64,000 bases of DNA from Symbiodinium natans (lineage: Eukaryota > Sar > Dinophyceae > Suessiales > Symbiodiniaceae), in contig CAJNDS010002679.1 of the NCBI GenBank assembly GCA_905221605.1, forward strand, positions 525,501-589,500. Direction: 5' to 3'. Below, piece after piece: positions 21,376 to 28,374 of this stretch. Below the pieces are notes generated by a model. It was not told where the DNA came from, made no database searches, and saw only the letters and a list, made by a program, of their open reading frames with translations. The position numbers and the translations under genes were made by a program. How positions within the stretch are numbered: the stretch's first letter is position 1; every line of letters starts with the position of its first letter.

Positions 21376-21410
21376 AATTAATATTATTTATATTTTAAAT
21401 AATATTAATT
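21376..21410. terminator. Perfect 15-bp AT hairpin at the 3' end of 21405-21755
   Basis: Left arm 21376-21390 and right arm 21396-21410 are perfect reverse complements around a 5-nt loop (TATTT). It overlaps the stop of the zinc-finger gene and lies just upstream of the integrase ATG. It is probably a transcript-end signal. Confidence 0.55.
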
Positions 21411-21755
21411 CCATAGCAATACCTTTTTGACTATCTTATCCTGTAGCTCTTTTTGTTTATTCTCTTCATAAATTTCCTGACACCTTGCTGTGTTCTGATG
21501 CTTGGCTCTGTTCGTTTTACTGCTAATTATCTTTCCACACCTCTCACACTCATAGCTACACTTGTTGTTCTTATAATAGTTATTCCAATATCCTTGTTCC
21601 TTATATTTGCCATACAACCTTTCGTTTGTTGCGTTCTTCTTCATCCTATTAAAATCCGGCATTTTGTTTTCCTTCATAGCGTTCCACATACAGTCAAACA
21701 GGTCATCGTCTATCTGAAGTTTTACTCCATTTTCTGACACAAGGTAGGAATTCAT
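21405..21755 (-). CDS. Small zinc-finger protein
   Basis: 116 residues. A C-terminal single finger reads CERCGKIISSKTNRAKHQNT then C (C-x2-C, H, C), a C2H2/C2HC-like fold suggesting nucleic-acid binding. The N-terminal part (DDDLFDCMWNAMKENK) is helical. An early-type motif lies about 24 bp upstream of the ATG and a hairpin overlaps the stop. Early promoter and finger suggest a regulator or replication accessory, but no family is recognised. Confidence 0.75.
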   Translation of the reverse strand: MNSYLVSENGVKLQIDDDLFDCMWNAMKENKMPDFNRMKKNATNERLYGKYKEQGYWNNYYKNNKCSYECERCGKIISSKTNRAKHQNTARCQEIYEENKQKELQDKIVKKVLLWN

Positions 21756-21779
21756 TATCTTACTTATAAATGGTAATAT

Positions 21780-21790
21780 TTCTTTAAGTA
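21780..21790 (-). promoter_or_regulatory. Early-type promoter motif upstream of 21755
   Basis: TACTTAAAGAA on the coding strand, about 24 bp before the ATG. It shares TACTTAAAGA with the three motifs at 19.4-20.4 kb, but the ATG-proximal part differs. Confidence 0.55.
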
Positions 21791-21792
21791 GA

Positions 21793-21812
21793 TTTGCGTT
21801 TTTTAACGCAAA
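21793..21812. terminator. 8-bp stem, TTTT-loop hairpin downstream of 21830-22615
   Basis: TTTGCGTT and AACGCAAA flank a TTTT loop. It lies 18 bp beyond the stop of the leftward gene at 21830 and just upstream of the promoter motif of the next gene. The same geometry recurs at 32941-32960 and 37819-37838. Confidence 0.55.
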
Positions 21813-21829
21813 AATCTTTACAGCAAATA

Positions 21830-22615
21830 TTAACTCCTAACTGACTGAACGCTTCCTCTGGAGCTTCTACTTCTTATATATTCTATTGTTTCTTGTGAGC
21901 GTCTTGAACTAATAACACTTTGCACTGGTGTTGTGCTTTCTATATATTCTATTGTTCTATTGCTTGGTATTGAACTCTGAATGGATACTGGCGGTGAAGA
22001 TTGGATATGTTCGCTTAATGCTTCTTCTTCAACAGGTAATAAAGCACTTCTATTTGTTGAGCTTTTACTTGAAATTGAACTTGAAGGTTCATAAGATTTT
22101 TTAACATTAACTGGCAAATCATCATCTTCTTCGTGGTCTTCTTCTTCTTGTTCTCTTGCTTGTTCAGTTTCCGGTTCTTCTTGTGTTTGTTCTGCTCTGT
22201 TTCTTAATAGTTCTTCTCGTTCCTCTCTGTATTCATCACCGGAAAACATAGCATCATACATTCGTCTCATTATTGATTTTCCCCTGTCCCTTTCTGGTTG
22301 TTCTCTTTGTTGTTCTATAATTGTTTCACTTTCATCTGTTTGTCTTTCTTTAACATCTTCTTGTGGAGTTTTAACACTTTCATTTTCCGATACACTTGAT
22401 GAAACATTAAAATTATCTGTTTGTGTTGCTTTATCGGGATTATCAATTAATATTAATGCTTTTTTATCATAATTACTCAAATCAAAATCATCAAAATTAA
22501 CATCATCTAGTAATATACCTTGCAGTGTTCTCTTTTGTTTCTCTGGCAATATTTTTAGTCTGTGCGTTCTCGCTTCTCTTTCAATTTGTTCAAACGTTGG
22601 TCTAAGTTTTAGCAT
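21830..22615 (-). CDS. Disordered acidic protein with N-terminal LKLRPT motif
   Basis: 261 residues. It opens MLKLRPTFEQIEREARTH, closely matching the start of the neighbour at 22631-23677 (LKLRPTYDEM). The middle is Glu/Gln/Arg-rich and acidic (EEEDHEEDDD), and the C-terminus is Ser-rich with repeated IEYI-S/R motifs. It is almost entirely disordered. The position among virion-gene-like neighbours and an AT-rich, late-type start suggest a virion-associated or assembly protein. No family is recognised. The shared N-terminal peptide may be a docking tag. Confidence 0.75.
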   Translation of the reverse strand: MLKLRPTFEQIEREARTHRLKILPEKQKRTLQGILLDDVNFDDFDLSNYDKKALILIDNPDKATQTDNFNVSSSVSENESVKTPQEDVKERQTDESETIIEQQREQPERDRGKSIMRRMYDAMFSGDEYREEREELLRNRAEQTQEEPETEQAREQEEEDHEEDDDLPVNVKKSYEPSSSISSKSSTNRSALLPVEEEALSEHIQSSPPVSIQSSIPSNRTIEYIESTTPVQSVISSRRSQETIEYIRSRSSRGSVQSVRS

Positions 22616-22630
22616 ATACTAATAATTAGA

Positions 22631-23677
22631 TTAAATTAAACTCATAACTGCACTTCTTGCTCCTGCTACAACTGCTTCTTTAACTGCTTCTTTTCCTGCT
22701 TCTAAAACAGCACCTCCTATTTCTTTTGCTCCACTTGCTATAGCACTTCCTATACCTCCCGAACTTGATGAACTACCTTTTCCTTTTCCTTTCTTCATCT
22801 CTCGCCATTCTATCATTCTTTTTTGTAGTAGTTGGTCATTTACTTGGTCAGTCCATTTACCTGTTTGAATTAATCTATCAACATAATTTATTAGATAATC
22901 CTTTCTTGTTTGATTTCGTCCCTTCCCTTTTATTTTAAGTTTTGCTATTTCTTCTTCTTGTTCAGGTGTAAGTTCTATACCACGCAAAAACAATTGAAAT
23001 CTTATATCTTCTTCTTGAACGCTTTTGTCTTGCCATTTTGTTATTTTTGTTGAATAATCTATAGTCTCTTTGTGTCTTCTTGCTTGGGCTGGTGCTTTAG
23101 TTGATTCATCATCATCTGCTGGTATTAATTCAGGGTCATCGTCAAAATCTTCCTCTTCTTCTCCTTCCTCTATATTTTCTAATGGTGGTATATCATCCAT
23201 AACGCCAACCGGTAATGACTGTCTATGTGCTTCATCTAAATCAGTTCTTGCTGAAGTTGCTGATGCTTGTTGTGCTTCTTGTTGTCTTTGTAAATATCTT
23301 TCCATTTCCGCCCTTATTCTTGTCATTTCTTCACTTGTCATCTCATCACCATCATCCATTGCTTCATAAACTTCGGCGGGTGTCTGAAAACCAGCTGAAA
23401 CAATAGGCATTGTCCCTGTTCCTGCTTCTATTCCTGCTTGTCTTAATTGTGCTTGTCTTAAGTTTTCCCGTGCTCTGTCTTCTTCTTGCTTTTTCAATCC
23501 TAAAAAATCAACATTATCAAACTGACTTCCAAATTGATTATTCCTAAATATTGTTGCTCGTCTGTCTATTACTTTTTCAATTGATGGTCTGTTCGGGTCT
23601 CCTTGTGCTTCAATCATACCTATCATTTCATCATATGTTGGTCGTAATTTCAATTCAGATTTTAATGTTTTAATCAT
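22631..23677 (-). CDS. Putative virion protein with LKLRPT motif and amphipathic C-terminus
   Basis: 348 residues. N-terminal LKLRPTYDEM, then DRRATIFRNNQFGSQFDN (about residues 38-55), a pattern I associate with Polinton virion-associated proteins, though I cannot test it. The middle is Glu/Gln-rich with an acidic run, and residues 210-290 are a basic helical segment. After a Lys/Gly/Ser linker, the C-terminus is an Ala/Gly-rich amphipathic helix (GGIGSAIASGAKEIGGAVLE), as in membrane-lytic or membrane-associated capsid proteins. Function inferred only from features and position. Its start is late-type (TATATTATG). Confidence 0.7.
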   Translation of the reverse strand: MIKTLKSELKLRPTYDEMIGMIEAQGDPNRPSIEKVIDRRATIFRNNQFGSQFDNVDFLGLKKQEEDRARENLRQAQLRQAGIEAGTGTMPIVSAGFQTPAEVYEAMDDGDEMTSEEMTRIRAEMERYLQRQQEAQQASATSARTDLDEAHRQSLPVGVMDDIPPLENIEEGEEEEDFDDDPELIPADDDESTKAPAQARRHKETIDYSTKITKWQDKSVQEEDIRFQLFLRGIELTPEQEEEIAKLKIKGKGRNQTRKDYLINYVDRLIQTGKWTDQVNDQLLQKRMIEWREMKKGKGKGSSSSSGGIGSAIASGAKEIGGAVLEAGKEAVKEAVVAGARSAVMSLI

Positions 23678-23693
23678 AATATAAAAGAAGTTA

Positions 23694-23725
23694 GATTTTA
23701 TTTTATTAAATATTAAAATAAAATC
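23694..23725. terminator. 12-bp AT hairpin at the 3' end of 23724-24044
   Basis: Arms 23694-23705 and 23714-23725 (GATTTTATTTTA and its complement) pair perfectly around an 8-nt loop. It overlaps the stop codon of the leftward gene, as other hairpins in the element do. Confidence 0.5.
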
Positions 23726-24044
23726 AAACTAAATTTTCCATTATTTCTTTTAATTCGTCTTGTTTCTTTTTTAGTTCCTCCTTTGTCCTTACTGGCATCA
23801 TCGGACGCTCTAATTGTCTGTTAATATCATCAAGTTGCCCCTGATATAAACTTTTCTTTTGATGTTGTATCCAATCATTCCTCAACCTAATATTTTTGGC
23901 TCTATTCTCCGCTTCTTCAATTCTTAATTTCATATCTTCCATTTCTTTCCTTCTTGAGGCAACACCGAAAGTATCTTCAATGTCATAGTATTGTTGAACC
24001 TGTGGCATTCTTTTAAACTCTGGTTTGCTCTTAAACATACTCAT
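23724..24044 (-). CDS. Small coiled-coil protein (unknown)
   Basis: 106 residues, charged and helical. MSMFKSKPEFKRMPQVQQYY is followed by a long heptad-like region (about residues 30-100) with many Glu/Lys/Arg/Leu. The N-terminal KPEF is reminiscent of the KLRPT start of its two downstream neighbours. No enzymatic motif. Late-type start (CATTAATATG). Probably a structural or assembly factor, by position only. Confidence 0.7.
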   Translation of the reverse strand: MSMFKSKPEFKRMPQVQQYYDIEDTFGVASRRKEMEDMKLRIEEAENRAKNIRLRNDWIQHQKKSLYQGQLDDINRQLERPMMPVRTKEELKKKQDELKEIMENLV

Positions 24045-24083
24045 ATTAATGATATTTAGATTAAAAATATTATTAGTAATTAT

Positions 24084-24437
24084 TTATTTAAAGAACTTAA
24101 GTGCTTCTTCAGGAAAATCAATAACATACTTGTCAATCTCATTCAACAACATTTTTACAGTGTCTTCATCAAGAAAATCATACTGATTATTGTTTAAATG
24201 CTCTTTCAGTTCGTTTAGTGGAGCGAGCTGTTTTGGCACAGGTTTTTCAATTCTAATACATGCTTGTAAAACAACAAATTGCTTCATAAGTTCGTCATTG
24301 ACATCATAACCCTTAACATTTGTTAAATAATGATAACAATAATTTTCAATGATACAACATTTCTCATCTGTGTCAAATGTTTTCATCTTTAAGAATTCAT
24401 TTCTTACTATTTCCGCCCTTTCAATATTATTCTCCAT
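24084..24437 (-). CDS. Unknown 117-residue helical protein
   Basis: Mixed-charge globular protein with three Cys in the first half (CCIIENYCYH at about residues 27-36) and a C-terminal helix ending EEALKFFK. It is tightly spaced with both neighbours (15 bp to the upstream gene's stop). I recognise no family. It lies in the virion-gene-like block between the coiled-coil and Cys-motif proteins. Confidence 0.7.
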   Translation of the reverse strand: MENNIERAEIVRNEFLKMKTFDTDEKCCIIENYCYHYLTNVKGYDVNDELMKQFVVLQACIRIEKPVPKQLAPLNELKEHLNNNQYDFLDEDTVKMLLNEIDKYVIDFPEEALKFFK

Positions 24438-24452
24438 ACCAGTATATTTATA

Positions 24453-25064
24453 TTAAAACATTTTAGATTTAAAACTGTTTATTTTTTCAATATGTGCTTC
24501 TCTCTTTGCTTTTCGTATTTCATTATATGATGCTTCTAATAATTCTCTTGCTGTTAGTTGCCTTGGCACACTTGGCACACTTGGTTTTGCTTTCGTTTTA
24601 ACTTCAATAGGTTCGGAATAATTAACAACTTCATTTTGAGCGTTTTTATCATTTTCTTTATTTGCATATTTATTCTTCATCTCTTCTTCAATTTCTTTTC
24701 TTAGTTTTTGTTCAACCTTTGACCCATAACTTGCCTTCTGCTTATTTACTGGTAATGTTTCGGTTGGTTGTCCCTTACAATAGTGAGGGTGTGTGTTCTT
24801 TAATGATTTGGGCAACATCTTTTTATTACAGGCTTGACATTCAACCAGCTCAACAACTTTAACTGTTCTCGCTAATTTCTTTGGTGTTGCTTTCGGTTTT
24901 GCTTTTGCTGTTGGTTGTGTTGCATCTTCTTTAGTTTCTTCAATAGGGGCTGTTATTGTATCTTCTTGTTTGATTTGTTCTTCGTTGGTCTCTTCAATAA
25001 CTTCAGTATTATCTATTTCAGCTACTTCTTCATTTTTAACCTCCTCAACTGCTTCACTACTCAT
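24453..25064 (-). CDS. Acidic/basic low-complexity protein with a single zinc-ribbon-like motif
   Basis: 203 residues. Residues 1-55 are Glu/Thr/Val-rich and acidic, then a Lys/Pro/Ala-rich linker. A C-x2-C...H-x3-C motif (CQACNKKMLPKSLKNTHPHYC) lies at about residues 77-97, followed by a Lys/Glu helical C-terminus. The motif resembles single C2HC fingers used for protein or nucleic-acid contacts. Start ATTAATAATG, late-type. Function unknown. Next to the penton gene, so a virion DNA-binding role is possible. Confidence 0.7.
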   Translation of the reverse strand: MSSEAVEEVKNEEVAEIDNTEVIEETNEEQIKQEDTITAPIEETKEDATQPTAKAKPKATPKKLARTVKVVELVECQACNKKMLPKSLKNTHPHYCKGQPTETLPVNKQKASYGSKVEQKLRKEIEEEMKNKYANKENDKNAQNEVVNYSEPIEVKTKAKPSVPSVPRQLTARELLEASYNEIRKAKREAHIEKINSFKSKMF

Positions 25065-25098
25065 TATTAATATAGTCTATATTTTTCTAATTAGATAT

Positions 25099-25938
25099 TT
25101 ATTGACCCCTGAAAAATGTTAAAGTGAAAGAGATATCAACATTATTTAAATTAACCGTCTGATTTAAATTATTACTAAGTCTAAAATTCAATCTGCGAAG
25201 CATTTTATTACTAACATCAATATAATCAACACTGCTTAATTCATTGTCGTTTATAATTCCTAAATAAGGAACTGTTACATTTATTTTCTTCACAATTGAT
25301 GAATTACCCGCTACTGTTAATTGGTTGTAGTTGCTAATTTCATTACAATGTAAATACAAACTTTTGAAGGGGACGAGGTCAATAAAATTAGTAATGTAAG
25401 GAACAAGATTAGTGTAAGCATCGGGTGCTGGTGTTGTATTGCCCATTACGCGATTAATTGAATTTAAATTATTAACATCAACATCATCTAAAAATGAACC
25501 GACAAAAGGCGCAACTTCAGCATCCGTTAAGACAACGAATATAACAGTAGCATAATTAACGGCAATTCTAATTTTGTTAGTTGTGGCATTATATCTTACC
25601 GTATATGTATTAGGTCTATCCACTGTATCAAAATAGTTATTTAGTTGCGTTTCTAATTCAGTTGTTAATTCAGAAGCGGTGTAATTACCTTCGGGAATTG
25701 GTATTTTACGATAATAAGCACCCGCTACCAGAGCAGGGGGTAATACCTGATGTCTGAAGTATAAATTATTATTTGTGCTGTTTATTGAATACCACGAATG
25801 GGGAATGCTTACCTCGTGTATTTGACAAAGCATATTATCTTCTAACTGTACAGTTTCAGGCAAATCAATTGTAAAATCTGATGAAGTACCATTAACTTTA
25901 TAACTACTGTCAATATACACCTTTTTAAATTTAAGCAT
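25099..25938 (-). CDS. Minor capsid (penton-like) protein
   Basis: 279 residues. The opening (KKVYIDSSYKVNGTSSDFTI) followed by LPETVQLEDNMLCQIHEVSIPHSW matches the conserved start of Polinton/adintovirus penton proteins, which form the single-jelly-roll pentamers at capsid vertices. The rest is beta-rich with Asn/Thr/Val strands and no low complexity, ending in a strand-like FTLTFFRG. Length is normal for the family. It is divergently transcribed from the lipase gene over a 41-bp intergenic region, and the start is AATTAATAATG. The capsid protein is 1 kb away on the other strand. Confidence 0.85.
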   Translation of the reverse strand: MLKFKKVYIDSSYKVNGTSSDFTIDLPETVQLEDNMLCQIHEVSIPHSWYSINSTNNNLYFRHQVLPPALVAGAYYRKIPIPEGNYTASELTTELETQLNNYFDTVDRPNTYTVRYNATTNKIRIAVNYATVIFVVLTDAEVAPFVGSFLDDVDVNNLNSINRVMGNTTPAPDAYTNLVPYITNFIDLVPFKSLYLHCNEISNYNQLTVAGNSSIVKKINVTVPYLGIINDNELSSVDYIDVSNKMLRRLNFRLSNNLNQTVNLNNVDISFTLTFFRGQ

Positions 25939-25979
25939 TATTAATTAAGTTAGAAATAAAATATAAGTTAAATTAATAT
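25939..25979. promoter_or_regulatory. Divergent late-type promoter region
   Basis: 41 bp of nearly pure A/T separate the penton ATG (leftward) and the lipase ATG (rightward). Both starts have a TTAATA-type word directly before the ATG (TTAATAATG and TTAATATATG), the form seen before the other structural genes. Confidence 0.45.
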
Positions 25980-26621
25980 ATGCATAAACATAAAAGAAGA
26001 AATGAAGGTATATTATACGAAGCACCGAATACAAGAAGTAAAGTAAATGAAGAAGTTAGGGAAGAATTAGCAGGAACTGAAACGTTTTTGACCGATACTC
26101 AGGGTTTAAGACTTGCTTATGAAAATCCAGAGGGGATTTATCAAAATGGTTCTATTTTATACATTGCTGGAACAAAAAGCGGTAGAGATGTTTATGATGA
26201 TTTAAAACTACCATTATACCAGACACAACAAACGAAAAGATACAAAGATGTTGATAATTTTATCAAAGACGGAACTATAGAAGTTGATGGTAAAAAACTT
26301 ACAGGCATTACTGATATTATTAGCCATAGTTTAGGTTCAGCAGTGGGACAACAAATAAATAACGATTATGGTAATATATTTAGAAGTCGTAGTTATGGTT
26401 CTCCTTTTGTTTCAAGTCAGCGCCCAGAAGACACAGGAACAAACCTAAGAATAAGAGGCTCTAAAGATGTAGTAAGTATGTTTGATGGTGGCAGTATAAC
26501 AGTTCCTAAAGGTTCATTAAATCCATTGTATAGCCACTCCTACGAAGATATAGCAAACGTTAAAAACAAAGCAGGTAATGAACCTATAACAAGAGAAGAA
26601 TTTATGCAACAATTTGATTAA
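25980..26621 (+). CDS. Class-3 lipase-like alpha/beta hydrolase
   Basis: 213 residues. The nucleophile elbow is ISHSLGSAVGQQ (about residues 123-134), a variant of GHSLG with Ser in place of the first Gly. It is followed by the SYGSPFV strand typical of lipase-3 folds, an Asp in DVVSMFD and a His in YSHSYED, giving a plausible Ser-Asp-His triad. Such enzymes hydrolyse acyl-ester bonds in lipids, so it could act on host membranes at entry or exit. It is short for the family and lacks a visible signal peptide. It is the first gene of the rightward structural block, which favours a virion or late role. Confidence in the fold is good; the substrate is unknown. Confidence 0.75.
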   Translation: MHKHKRRNEGILYEAPNTRSKVNEEVREELAGTETFLTDTQGLRLAYENPEGIYQNGSILYIAGTKSGRDVYDDLKLPLYQTQQTKRYKDVDNFIKDGTIEVDGKKLTGITDIISHSLGSAVGQQINNDYGNIFRSRSYGSPFVSSQRPEDTGTNLRIRGSKDVVSMFDGGSITVPKGSLNPLYSHSYEDIANVKNKAGNEPITREEFMQQFD

Positions 26622-26642
26622 ATAATCTAACCAATATTAATA

Positions 26643-26837
26643 ATGTTTCATAATAAAGCAACATCATACCAACAGACGGAGAAACCGAAGAAGGAGAATA
26701 AATTTAAACAGAATGCCTACGAAGAGATACGAAAATTAGTAGAAGATAATGAAGGAAACGAAGTAGTTAAAGAGGTTAAAACAAAAAAGAAAAACATTAA
26801 TAACGAAAATTCATATCATTTTAATTTATTTGATTAA
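26643..26837 (+). CDS. Small charged protein (unknown)
   Basis: 64 residues, Lys/Asn/Glu-rich with a central helix (AYEEIRKLVEDNEGNEVVKE). Start ATATTAATAATG is late-type. It ends 52 bp before the capsid ATG with a long palindrome at its stop. I recognise no family; its position between lipase and capsid suggests a virion or assembly role. Confidence 0.6.
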   Translation: MFHNKATSYQQTEKPKKENKFKQNAYEEIRKLVEDNEGNEVVKEVKTKKKNINNENSYHFNLFD

Positions 26838-26860
26838 ATATAATTTTAAATTATATTTAA
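26834..26860. terminator. 27-bp palindrome at the 3' end of 26643-26837
   Basis: TTAAATATAATTT and its exact complement (26834-26846 and 26848-26860) surround a single T. The hairpin starts in the stop codon region and ends 30 bp before the capsid ATG. Confidence 0.5.
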
Positions 26861-26889
26861 TTAAATTTTCTATAGTAGTTTATATAATT

Positions 26890-28329
26890 ATGGAAACTTT
26901 TAGCCCAGAAGATATTCTCGTTGATAATCTCTCATTTAAATTAAACAAAGGAGCAAGTTACATTACAGACCGTAGAAGTGTTACATTCTGGCCGTCTGGT
27001 TCAAATATCTATAAACCATCAAGTGGTAATAGAGTATTAAAATTTACTTTAAATGGTGAAGATAATACTTGGTTAGACCCTCAAAGTGTAAGAATATTCT
27101 TTACACTCAATAATAAAGATGGAACTAATTTTAGAAAATTACGTCCTTTATCTTCACCATATTCATTTTTTAGACGAATGAGAATTATTGCAGGTTCTCA
27201 AGTTGTGGAAGATTTTGACAGCTATAACCGTGTTCATCATATGTTTTCTAAATTAATGTCATCAGGAGCAAGACGAGACGAATGTAACGAAGGCTTCGGC
27301 TATCGTTATGATGATGAACTACTGACATTAGTAAATAATGCTGGAAGCACAGCATTAACTTATGAAGTTAATTCTGAAAATTGCCAAGGCTTTTACAATG
27401 AAATGACTGTAGGATTTAAGCCATTATGTGGTTTATTTTCCCAATTTAAGTATCTACCACTAAAATATATGGGAAATTTGACTATTGAATTGGAACTCGT
27501 GACGAATGCTGTTGATTGTATCATTGACCCGAATAATTATGATGAAAGCGATACAGGTATTGTAACGGACTTACGAAATCGTTTTACAGTGGCAGTTGCT
27601 GGTGATGTAGGAAAAGCAACAAATACATCTATTGATTGGGAAATTTCAAATGCTCGTGTAATTTGTGATGTTTGTACTCTTGACAATAATTTGAATAATG
27701 AATATGTCAAGCATCTTTTAGAAGGAAAAGGATTACCGATTACATATACAACATATATTACTCAATCACAATCTATAAAAGGTCTTACTGACATCAGTGT
27801 CAATGTTATTCGTTCTGTGTCCAAACTCGTTGCTTCATTTGTAACCTTTTATAAAGCAGGAGACCCGAGCACTGGTTATGAATACTGTGACAAGGAATTT
27901 TGTAGATTTTATCATCCTCATCAAAACCACGAACCATTAGATGAAGGTATTTATGACAAAAACAAAGATTTAGAGTTCCAAATTCAATTAGGTTCTAAAC
28001 TTTATCCTGAGTATCCTTGTAATACTATTACTCAATGCTTTTACCATTTAAGAAAAGCATTAAATCTTCCACTGTTTCATCAACATAGTATGAATATTAA
28101 TTTCAAACAATATCGCGACAGACAATTTGTCTTCGCTTTTGATTTTCAAAAACTGAGCGACAGCTCATATTCTGGGATTTCTACACGTGCTGGGCAAATG
28201 ATGAGATTAATCGTGAAACCGGCAGGAGCAACAATTCCAGCTAATGAAATGCCTGACCAAATCTATATTACGATGCTTTCAGAACAGATACTTGAAATTA
28301 AAGATTTAGGGCTTAAAGTTTATGATTAA
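26890..28329 (+). CDS. Major capsid protein, double jelly-roll type
   Basis: 479 residues from ATG at 26890 (METFSPEDILVDNL). Upstream in-frame codons lack an ATG and are A/T spacer. Conserved Polinton/adintovirus capsid segments are present: a beta-rich N-terminus with WPSGSNIYKP, then LRPLSSPYSFFRRMRIIAGS followed by QVVEDFDSYNRVH (about residues 97-130), and a long C-terminal jelly roll ending IYITMLSEQILEIKDLGLKVYD. Trimers of this protein would form the pseudo-hexagonal capsomers of an icosahedral virion. The frame is intact, unlike the polymerase. A hairpin follows the stop. Confidence 0.88.
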   Translation: METFSPEDILVDNLSFKLNKGASYITDRRSVTFWPSGSNIYKPSSGNRVLKFTLNGEDNTWLDPQSVRIFFTLNNKDGTNFRKLRPLSSPYSFFRRMRIIAGSQVVEDFDSYNRVHHMFSKLMSSGARRDECNEGFGYRYDDELLTLVNNAGSTALTYEVNSENCQGFYNEMTVGFKPLCGLFSQFKYLPLKYMGNLTIELELVTNAVDCIIDPNNYDESDTGIVTDLRNRFTVAVAGDVGKATNTSIDWEISNARVICDVCTLDNNLNNEYVKHLLEGKGLPITYTTYITQSQSIKGLTDISVNVIRSVSKLVASFVTFYKAGDPSTGYEYCDKEFCRFYHPHQNHEPLDEGIYDKNKDLEFQIQLGSKLYPEYPCNTITQCFYHLRKALNLPLFHQHSMNINFKQYRDRQFVFAFDFQKLSDSSYSGISTRAGQMMRLIVKPAGATIPANEMPDQIYITMLSEQILEIKDLGLKVYD

Positions 28330-28346
28330 GTTTAACATAACATTCT

Positions 28347-28371
28347 AATAATAATTTATCTAATTATTATT
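28347..28371. terminator. 10-bp AT hairpin after the capsid gene
   Basis: AATAATAATT (28347-28356) pairs with AATTATTATT (28362-28371) around a 5-nt loop, 18 bp after the capsid stop and directly before the fibre ATG. Confidence 0.5.
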
Positions 28372-28374
28372 ATA

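Noticed and set aside
26830-26889. Earlier start for the capsid protein
   Set aside because: The extension has no ATG and consists of the A/T spacer and palindrome; ATG at 26890 gives the expected N-terminus.
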